Origin: Stramenopiles sp. TOSAG23-2
Lineage: Eukaryota > Sar
Direction: 5' to 3'
Assembly (NCBI GenBank): GCA_900128395.1
Contig: LT649586.1
Location: forward strand, 1 to 19,249
DNA: 19,249 bases
In this document: one piece after another, positions 1 through 6,675 of the stretch
Layout: every line of letters starts with the position of its first letter
Position numbering within the stretch: the first letter of the stretch is position 1
Position numbers and translations under genes: made by a program
Notes under the pieces: model-generated
Database searches by the model: none
What the model saw: only the letters and a program-made list of their open reading frames with translations
What the model was told of the DNA's origin: nothing

Positions 1-411
1 TGACTCTGGTTCCATTTTGTATTTGATCATTATCGTTTCTGCATCAGCTGAGCTCAATTTTAAAAGTGTCAGTTTTTTAAGTTGCATAACAAACGACTCA
101 AAAAAATTACCTAAAGGGCCAATGCGTTGATTAATGCATGCGTTTATTCGGTCTCTGTAATATTCTGAACTTTGAATATCATATGCAACTTCAAGAGTTG
201 TCAAATTCGACCAACTATTTCTCATTAATTTTAAAATTTTACATAATCTTTCATTAACAGCTTGACGTACGTTATTATCATCAATATTCAATGGGTACCA
301 AAATTTAACATTTAACAAAATAACGTTTGATAACTTTTCGATATCCCTTCGCAAAATGAGTGCATGCATTGAGGGTCGATTAAAATCGACGGCAACACAT
401 AGTTTGCTAAT
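1..411 (-). CDS. Probable continuation of the PI3K-like gene in another frame (partial, runs off the left edge)
   Basis: On the minus strand a frame different from the 312-4337 gene has no stop from 411 to base 1. It reads as ordinary globular protein, for example LRRDIEKLSNVILLNVKFWY, then DDNNVRQAVNERLCKILKLM and INQRIGPLGNFFESF. Getting into it from the upstream gene needs a shift of +2 (mod 3). Candidate GT-AG introns that do this are 396-347 (50 nt), 390-347 (44 nt), 465-407 (59 nt) and 462-407 (56 nt); a single-base deletion in the DNA or in the assembly is the alternative. No donor is a strong GTAAGT or GTATGT. The peptide was not recognised as the p110 helical domain. It could be linker or lineage-specific sequence before that domain. 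Confidence 0.6.
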   Translation of the reverse strand, partial: MSKLCVAVDFNRPSMHALILRRDIEKLSNVILLNVKFWYPLNIDDNNVRQAVNERLCKILKLMRNSWSNLTTLEVAYDIQSSEYYRDRINACINQRIGPLGNFFESFVMQLKKLTLLKLSSADAETIMIKYKMEPES

Positions 412-3400
412 TCAGATGTTAATCCTGCTAAACGTTGGCTCGTTTTCCTACGATTTGATGACGACGATGAAGAAGTAGAGTTGCTATTGCTATCAGCACT
501 GATGGCTAACCGAACTTGACTAACGTTGCTACGAGCTTTGAATTTTGAACTAAACTCTTCAAACCATTCCAATCGATTTGTCGATACGCCGTAGGAACGC
601 CCGGCTAGGCCAGTATCAAGTGCAAACGAGGAACCTGGCATTTGCGTCTTTCGGCGATCTAGCAATCCATCTCGCGATGTAGACCGTGTCGAAGATTTGT
701 TCGACACTGCGGAGTCTTTACCAACTTTGGCATCGGTTTGTATTTTTTCATCCCATTTTTTTCCAACCCTTGCAATAGCATCCATCCATGCCCTAATTTC
801 ATAACGTTTCTCACCAGAAATATAAATAGTTTGCCCCGTCATCTGTTCGGGATGGGCTTTATTTTTCTTTCCTGACGTATCTGCAGATGAGCTACTACTA
901 GTATTCACTGCCATACAAATGTATTTTACCATTTTCTGCGTACTGCCTTTTCCCCGTTTATACAATTTTGATTTATCTTCTTTCTCCTCCGTCATGACAT
1001 TGTCTAAATATACCATTCCTAAAAGCTCTTTCATACGATTTGATGCGTACCATTCTAAAGTTCCAGTCACTTCTCTTAAAATAAACCACCGTCTCTTCCA
1101 TTGTGTAGACATAAATGATGATTCCTCGATAAGAAACCATTGGCTTTTTTCAATATGCAAATCTGGATCATCGTCATCGTCGTCTTCCTCCACGGAGGAT
1201 GATTTATTATATAAGACGGGACATTCAACAACTTGGGCAAAATTACTAAACTCAACATACAAGCTTGGCATATGGAAGACATGGCCATCGAATCTACATT
1301 TATTTATACTACTGCTTGCACCAACCGTACTATCAACGAAAACATCGTCGAATGACCATGGACTGCATGGGCCAGTAATGACATCTTTCGGGTCTACTGC
1401 TGCAACGGGGAACAATCTTAAAGCATGTTTACCACTAATTAATCTGCCGTTAAAATCTGAAATTGCTAATGCAGCGGAAGCTGCTGGGTATGCAGTGATA
1501 TTACCCTTATCATCTTTTACATGTGCCATTAATTGAAAAACAACCCGTGTTGAGCTGCATAAATTGTGCATAAAAATTTTCGTCTCCATCCACCTAGACG
1601 GGCCGAAGCTAATAAATTGACGTTTATGAACATGCTCTTCCCGTGTTTCCATCCAATCAGATGGAAACTTTTCGCCTAAGGCGTAAAAACCAACACGTAC
1701 GCTAAGTCTGTAAACCTCTACGTCCCTTACGCCTGTTTTTTTCTTAATTATTTGATAAAATGCATTTGTAGGTAGTTCTCTTTCAGCCCCTAATACTCGA
1801 ACTCGAAATGGAGCTCGAAGTTGCCTTAATGGCAAACATGGCTCTGTAATAATTTGTTGCCTTTTTATATCATCATCACACAGGGTTTCCAAGCCCATTT
1901 GTTTTACACCACCGCCAGCAGTACTTCTTCTAGAGTATTTCGATACACGCCTACCATATGCACTTAGTGTTTCACTGCGACGTTTAAACAATGGGACGGA
2001 ACCATCCGTACCTGCACCATCAGATCCGCTACCCATTTTACATTTAATTAGCAATGTCGGATTTTCCTCTGGCTTTTTAGTACTTAAATTTATTTTATCC
2101 CAATTCATTTCAATCGAATCTTGCAATGTTCTTGAACGTATATCATATGCTCGCAAACCATAATCTGGCATCTTCGTCACATTCGAATGTGCAAATGTTT
2201 GGACATCTAATGCAGATTCATATGCCTCATCTGCAGCTTTTAACAACTCATCAACGCTAATTGTTGAAACAGCCATGCTGACTGGATTATCCCAACCAAC
2301 TGGTTTTGATAATTGTCCAATCTTCTCTTTTTCATTTATGTAGAAAATTTGATTTGTCCGTGGCGATTTATAAGCTTTAAAATCTCCAACACGGCGTATA
2401 ACTAATGAGTATTCCGCTGCTTTTAAAATTTCCTTTTCCGTGCTAAGTGGTTTCGCCTCCCCGAATTTATAGCCACTCGGCGCCTTGCCAGCCAACTCAT
2501 GCTTTGCCCGCTTTCCACCCATTTTTTTCAGCAATTGTTTTACCTCTTGTGGCGTAAGCAATTCTAATACAGGTTTGTCCCCTTTGCTCACGCAATTAGC
2601 AATGTAGTCATAATCTAACATAGTGCGATGAAGCGATGTCATAAAATCAAAGAATCCTGCAACTTTAAATGCATAATCGGTAGCGACTGGTGATGGCATT
2701 TCACAGCCTCGTTTAATTTTTTCAATCGCATCTGTTATAACTTGCTCTACCGTTTCTCCTTTTTTGACACGAACTGTCTTCTTTACATGCTCCGCTACAT
2801 CACCTGCATGGTTTCCCATTGATTCACGGCCAACATACCTTGCATAGGATTGATCCACTTTGTTTCTATCAACTAAATGGCATAATATATTTAGCCATTC
2901 CGACATTTCCTCTGACGTATTTGGTGCCAATACCCATACACGCGACGGGGTTACAATATCGAAAGAAAACTCAGGGCATCCTTTCTCTTTTGATGGACGT
3001 ATATTTTCTACAGTACTTAAATCAATGAAACCTTTTTGTAATTTCTTACGCTTTTCAAGATCTGCATTTTCTTGTTTATCACTTGTGACAACATGTGATA
3101 ATGCTTTTATATCCTCAGCATTACCACTTCTCCTTCGCAACTTGTACAACGGATCCCTTGGTGGTTTTTCTTTAAAATAAGTCATTTTTTTCTCACCAAC
3201 ATCTAATTCAAAATATCGCACTTTATAATCTGCGGTAAGCATATGTGATGTATTACCTTTCTTTCTCATTTTACCGCTATGATCATGTACTGCTGGGTCG
3301 TCAAGTGGATCGTATGATTTTGGTGTCGGACTTCCCGCTTCTCGTTTCATTTTATTTGGTGTAAATTGTATCTCAACATCTACATACGCTTTATTTACTG

Positions 3401-4337
3401 GAAATGGTGCAAAAAATTCTGGCATTAACACGGATTGGTCTATCATCTCTTCTGATTTTACGTAATTGAAAATATCAAATTTAGTTTGATCCAAAAAAGC
3501 ACGTGCTGCTTTTCTTTCAGTTGTATGAACATTCGTTAAGCGTTTGATTTCCTCTTCCATTTTTGCTTCTTGTTTACTCCCTGTTGTCGATGATTTACGG
3601 AAATTAATAATTTGCTCTTGCAATTTTAATTCTTTCAACATTTTACCTTGATTGTCGCCCCGTGCGTGAAGATGCGTGCCGTTCACAACTTGTAATAATT
3701 TCTCCCTATTCCAATCTGAATCAAATAGGATTTTCCTTGCATTTAAAACACCTTTTAAATCATCATCGTTTAAACCTGCGCATATAGCTGCAATTTCCGA
3801 ATCTATTGGTTCACTTTCATTGGTATCTTCTACAATATCATCTGCTAATTGTGACAGTTCCATACGTTTTGCTAAATCATCTACATCGCTATTGTTATTA
3901 TTACTATCTGTATTGTCACGTGTCTGTATGGCCGAACGTCTCATCGAATGCTTGCTAGCAATGGTTGATAACTGTTTGGATAGTTTTAAGTGTCTCTCAA
4001 TTTTTAAAATATCCTTCGTATCAACCTCTTCTAAATCATCTAATTTTGCAACGCGTGGAGACACTGGTGGTGACGTGCTATTTTCTACAATTCCATCTCC
4101 TGTTGGTGCTTTATAATCACTTTTCATCTTTTCAACTGTGGCATCATCTAAATCAGCTGGTTTCTCCCATGATGTTTCGTTCGATATTGTATCCCAAAAA
4201 TACCAATCCTCACCGTCTTTTAATATTTTCCAATCGCGTTTCTTTTTATCATCTCGTTTTTTAGGTGGTGGTGGTGGTGGCATACGTGCTACGCCACTTT
4301 CTGGCGCTTTCACCGCTTCTACTTTTTGTTCCTCCAT
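312..4337 (-). CDS. Class I-like phosphoinositide 3-kinase, N-terminal part (WW-PH-RBD-WW-C2-PH); the frame ends at 312 but the gene probably continues
   Basis: Predicted to be the regulatory half of a lipid kinase that makes PIP3 at membranes downstream of Ras-type GTPases. The 1341 residues start at the ATG at 4337, followed by a proline run. Domains seen: WW (about 43-62, DWYFWDTISNETSWEKP), PH (about 353-490, ending in the usual Trp helix, EMSEWLNILCHL), PI3K Ras-binding domain (about 520-597; DYAFKVAGFFDFM, then LDYDYIANCVSKGDKPVLEL matches p110 closely), a degenerate WW (about 652-685, first Trp replaced), PI3K-type C2 (about 840-1040; YRLSVRVGFYALGEKF, ISDFNGRLISGKHALRLFP, SLYVEFSNFAQVV), and a second PH split by a Ser-rich insert (about 1060-1195; QWKRRWFILREV). 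p110 proteins have RBD-C2-helical-kinase order, so the helical and kinase domains are expected further left, outside the window. The last 20-40 residues are probably out-of-frame read-through rather than a true C terminus. No p110 adaptor-binding domain is recognisable at the N terminus. The RBD and C2 calls are firm; the full kinase is inferred. Confidence 0.82.
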   Translation of the reverse strand: MEEQKVEAVKAPESGVARMPPPPPPKKRDDKKKRDWKILKDGEDWYFWDTISNETSWEKPADLDDATVEKMKSDYKAPTGDGIVENSTSPPVSPRVAKLDDLEEVDTKDILKIERHLKLSKQLSTIASKHSMRRSAIQTRDNTDSNNNNSDVDDLAKRMELSQLADDIVEDTNESEPIDSEIAAICAGLNDDDLKGVLNARKILFDSDWNREKLLQVVNGTHLHARGDNQGKMLKELKLQEQIINFRKSSTTGSKQEAKMEEEIKRLTNVHTTERKAARAFLDQTKFDIFNYVKSEEMIDQSVLMPEFFAPFPVNKAYVDVEIQFTPNKMKREAGSPTPKSYDPLDDPAVHDHSGKMRKKGNTSHMLTADYKVRYFELDVGEKKMTYFKEKPPRDPLYKLRRRSGNAEDIKALSHVVTSDKQENADLEKRKKLQKGFIDLSTVENIRPSKEKGCPEFSFDIVTPSRVWVLAPNTSEEMSEWLNILCHLVDRNKVDQSYARYVGRESMGNHAGDVAEHVKKTVRVKKGETVEQVITDAIEKIKRGCEMPSPVATDYAFKVAGFFDFMTSLHRTMLDYDYIANCVSKGDKPVLELLTPQEVKQLLKKMGGKRAKHELAGKAPSGYKFGEAKPLSTEKEILKAAEYSLVIRRVGDFKAYKSPRTNQIFYINEKEKIGQLSKPVGWDNPVSMAVSTISVDELLKAADEAYESALDVQTFAHSNVTKMPDYGLRAYDIRSRTLQDSIEMNWDKINLSTKKPEENPTLLIKCKMGSGSDGAGTDGSVPLFKRRSETLSAYGRRVSKYSRRSTAGGGVKQMGLETLCDDDIKRQQIITEPCLPLRQLRAPFRVRVLGAERELPTNAFYQIIKKKTGVRDVEVYRLSVRVGFYALGEKFPSDWMETREEHVHKRQFISFGPSRWMETKIFMHNLCSSTRVVFQLMAHVKDDKGNITAYPAASAALAISDFNGRLISGKHALRLFPVAAVDPKDVITGPCSPWSFDDVFVDSTVGASSSINKCRFDGHVFHMPSLYVEFSNFAQVVECPVLYNKSSSVEEDDDDDDPDLHIEKSQWFLIEESSFMSTQWKRRWFILREVTGTLEWYASNRMKELLGMVYLDNVMTEEKEDKSKLYKRGKGSTQKMVKYICMAVNTSSSSSADTSGKKNKAHPEQMTGQTIYISGEKRYEIRAWMDAIARVGKKWDEKIQTDAKVGKDSAVSNKSSTRSTSRDGLLDRRKTQMPGSSFALDTGLAGRSYGVSTNRLEWFEEFSSKFKARSNVSQVRLAISADSNSNSTSSSSSSNRRKTSQRLAGLTSELANYVLPSILIDPQCMHSFCEGISKSYQTLFC

Positions 4338-4460
4338 TTATGTATGTATATATGTATGTGTGTGTGTATATATATATATATTGTCTAGTATTTATATTTA
4401 TGCCGTATGTATGTATATATATTGTGACTAAGTATATATTATATATATAATATATCTCTC
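4338..4460. repeat. TA/TG microsatellite upstream of the PI3K-like start
   Basis: Mixed TATG, TG and TA tandem repeats directly precede the minus-strand ATG at 4337. They include TGTGTGTG followed by a long TATATA run near 4357-4381, and a palindromic TATATTATATATATAATATA near 4434-4453. The tract lies where the 5' leader or core promoter of the PI3K-like gene should be. It may simply be an unstable AT tract; no specific factor site is recognisable. Confidence 0.6.
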
Positions 4461-5212
4461 AAAAATGCTACAACACAACTACTATCTACAAATTTCACTT
4501 CTTTATTATAAATATAAAAGAAAAAACAAGATACTGTAAATGTTATTACAATTTCTTTTAATTTATTTCTACCAAAATTAAATTTACAAAGGTTAAACTA
4601 TATATATATAAGAAAATGTGGTAATAATAAATGTATCTCTATCAATATTGCATCGCATTCAATTTTATTAATTCTATTTATTAATTATTAGTTTATTAAT
4701 TTTAAAAATAATAATATTTTGCCACATCATGGATCGCACTCCGAGAGCAGTTTAATTAATGCTATGTCCATGCTAGCCGGGGCTGGCTCAAAATTATCTT
4801 AAGTATGAAGAGGAGTGCCAGAGTGCTCTATTTTAATTTTTTTCTGGCCTTGTGTGAATACTGGAACAGCCGCCAAGTGAAGCACTAAAGATCGATGAAA
4901 AAATACACAAGTTAAATTATATGTCGTTCAATTTTCAACTTACAACATCTTAATCTGGAGAACCCTATTACTATCACCATCAATTTCAGCAAAAAAATTG
5001 ATGAAGTATATATATAATTAATCAAGTGTATATACATGTGTACATATATGTTTTGCAAAAAGTTGTTTAACATAATATTAATAGTTAGCCAATCATTTTT
5101 ACATTCAGCCTCCAATTATATTATTATTATTACAATATACATTTTCCTTTATTAATTTTTGGATATAGAAATATACTGTAATTATATATTATTATTATAT
5201 TGACGCAAGAAG
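4461..5212. other. Divergent intergenic region, mostly AT-rich
   Basis: About 750 bases between the start of the PI3K-like gene and the start of the phospholipase gene. Most of it is AT-rich sequence with short TA runs and no long reading frame. The exception is the GC-richer island at 4731-4890, listed separately. The region must hold both divergent promoters, but no specific motif can be named. The last 50 bases before 5213 are TTATTA-rich and could be a core promoter or a short leader. Confidence 0.5.
4731..4890. ncRNA. Candidate structured noncoding RNA or relic element (GC-rich island, strand unknown)
   Basis: Against an AT-rich background this stretch is clearly richer in G and C and holds self-complementary segments. 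GCACTCC (4736-4742) is the exact complement of GGAGTGC (4812-4818). GCACTC (4736-4741) can also pair with a second GAGTGC at 4821-4826. AGAGCA (4744-4749) pairs with TGCTCT (4824-4829). A small internal hairpin, AGCC-GG-GGCT, lies near 4775-4784. A T-run (TTTTTTT, about 4837-4843) follows on the plus strand and would suit a pol III stop. No tRNA, U1-U6, SRP or RNase P signature was recognised. It could also be the relic of a mobile element. Confidence 0.25.
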
Positions 5213-6331
5213 ATGAAATATTTTTTTATATTAATTAGTTTTTTTTTGGCCACTGTTAAAAACGCAGAATCATCTTCCTCGGTGTTCACATGTCCAAAAA
5301 TTGATATACCACCGATGCCACAAAATATATCAAGGTTGCATCCTGGCCATGTATCGATTGTCATGGCTATGGGAGATTCCATCACTGCTGCATTCGCTGC
5401 AAGAAGTAATATATACGAAGCACGAGATATCAGTTGGTCTATTGGAGAAGGTTCAGAAGATCAAGTTACACTACCATATATGCTTTCTTTTTATTCACCA
5501 AAAGTAGAAGGGCAATCTACGAAAGCTGTTATACCGAATAATTTTAGACATTTACCTGATGGTGATTATCACCCAGATACAGATAATTTAAATGTAGCAG
5601 AATCCCAAGCATCTGTTATAAATTACAATTCTTTAGTTCAGCAATATTCATATTTACATCATGCTATGAAAAAATATGATGATGTTGATAATCGATGGAA
5701 AGTTTTTACATTATGGATGACGGCGAATGATATTTGTAATAAATGTGATGAAACACTTTCAGATAAAAAATTAAACAAATGGCTTGATCGTACAGATACA
5801 CTTTTGCAAAATGTAACATCTACAATGAAAAAAGTTTATATTAATTTGATTTCAACACTTGATTTATCTCGTATTGCCGCTGTACAAAGACATTATACAT
5901 TATGCAAATTGGAACATAAATATCTTTTAAATGAATGTGGCTGTATTGATAAAGGTAATAAAACACAATTGAAACAATTAGATGAAAATATTCATTTAGT
6001 AAATTCAAAGTTACATGAATTGGCAGCTAAATGGTATACTAAATTAAAAGCAGAAGGTCGAACAGATGTAGCAATTGTTGTTCAACCATTTCAAGAAAAT
6101 TTACGTGTGCCAATTGATTTAAATTTCTTAAACCATTTAGATTGCTTTCATCCATCATCATTGGGACATCAATCCTTAGCAGTTGGATTGTGGAATAGCA
6201 TGTTATGCACGGATGATCGTGCCGGGCGTTGTGGGGATAAATTCGATGAACATTGGATTGCAAGATGTCCAGATGAAACCAGTTTCTTTTACACTGGCCC
6301 AGATGTAGTACCAACTGTACCACCGCAGTAA
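5213..6331 (+). CDS. Secreted phospholipase B1-like GDSL/SGNH lipase
   Basis: Predicted to hydrolyse acyl esters of phospholipids or lysophospholipids outside the cell or in a secretory or lysosomal compartment. It has 372 residues, with an N-terminal signal peptide (about 1-18: charged start, then a hydrophobic FFILISFFLA core). SGNH motifs: MAMGDSITAAF with the nucleophile Ser56, DISWSIGEGSEDQVTLPYML as in the PLB family (oxyanion Gly about 78), WKVFTLWMTANDICNKC (Asn172) and LDCFHPSSLGHQS with Asp310 and His313. All four catalytic elements are present, but block III reads TAND where the family usually has GGND. N-glycosylation sequons occur at NIS, NVT and NKT. Length matches one lipase unit; animal PLB1 has four in tandem, so this is a single-domain form. 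There is no clear C-terminal anchor. The exact substrate cannot be told. Confidence 0.88.
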   Translation: MKYFFILISFFLATVKNAESSSSVFTCPKIDIPPMPQNISRLHPGHVSIVMAMGDSITAAFAARSNIYEARDISWSIGEGSEDQVTLPYMLSFYSPKVEGQSTKAVIPNNFRHLPDGDYHPDTDNLNVAESQASVINYNSLVQQYSYLHHAMKKYDDVDNRWKVFTLWMTANDICNKCDETLSDKKLNKWLDRTDTLLQNVTSTMKKVYINLISTLDLSRIAAVQRHYTLCKLEHKYLLNECGCIDKGNKTQLKQLDENIHLVNSKLHELAAKWYTKLKAEGRTDVAIVVQPFQENLRVPIDLNFLNHLDCFHPSSLGHQSLAVGLWNSMLCTDDRAGRCGDKFDEHWIARCPDETSFFYTGPDVVPTVPPQ

Positions 6332-6671
6332 AAAAACGGAGGAGAATTGTCATTAACATAAAAATTCTGATTATGTATATTCAAAAGTGAGAATAATGGT
6401 ACACGTAATGATGATTGTTATGGTGTGTTCTATATTTTATTTATTTTTTATGAAGTATGAAGTATAATTTTAGTATTCTAAAGTATATTCATTTCCTATA
6501 CAAAATGCTACCATTTTTATCATTAATAATAATATAAAAAATATATACATTTAAAAAATTGTTTCTATACATCATAGACAGTTTGAAATTGAATTATTGT
6601 ATGCACATATCATCCAGGAATCACTTTCTAGTCAATCCCCCCCCTTTTTTTGTCGTCTTATACGTAACGAC
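6332..6671. other. Intergenic: lipase 3' end and upstream region of the SNF2-like gene
   Basis: 340 AT-rich bases. The first part is the presumed 3' UTR of the lipase. The last 70 bases hold a short upstream frame starting at ATG 6601 and a run of 8 C followed by 7 T (6637-6651). No RNA gene was recognised. Confidence 0.5.
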
Positions 6672-6675
6672 ATGA
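6601..6675 (+). other. Upstream ORF overlapping the SNF2-like start codon
   Basis: ATG at 6601 opens a 24-codon frame that crosses the C/T homopolymer run and stops at TGA 6673-6675. That stop is interleaved with the main ATG at 6672 (ATGATGG). If it lies on the transcript it could depress or couple translation of the main gene. One extra base in the homopolymer run would instead fuse it in frame with the main protein, so a sequencing-length error there would change the start. Confidence 0.35.

Noticed and set aside
121-200. A possible match of the left-edge peptide (INQRIGPLGNFF) to the p110 helical-domain motif NxRIGHFxFW
   Set aside because: Only a few residues agree and the surrounding helical-domain landmarks are missing, so no domain was claimed.
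919-1536. A 205-codon plus-strand frame opposite the PI3K-like gene
   Set aside because: It is antisense to the conserved C2/PH coding sequence, has no recognisable domain and is best explained as a shadow of that gene.
4338-4460. A CRISPR-like or satellite array in the TA/TG repeats
   Set aside because: The units are 2-4 bases with no spacers; this is simple microsatellite sequence.
6597-6671. Extension of the SNF2-like protein upstream to a TTG codon
   Set aside because: A non-ATG start is unlikely in a nuclear gene. The tandem ATG at 6672 is used instead, with the homopolymer caveat recorded.
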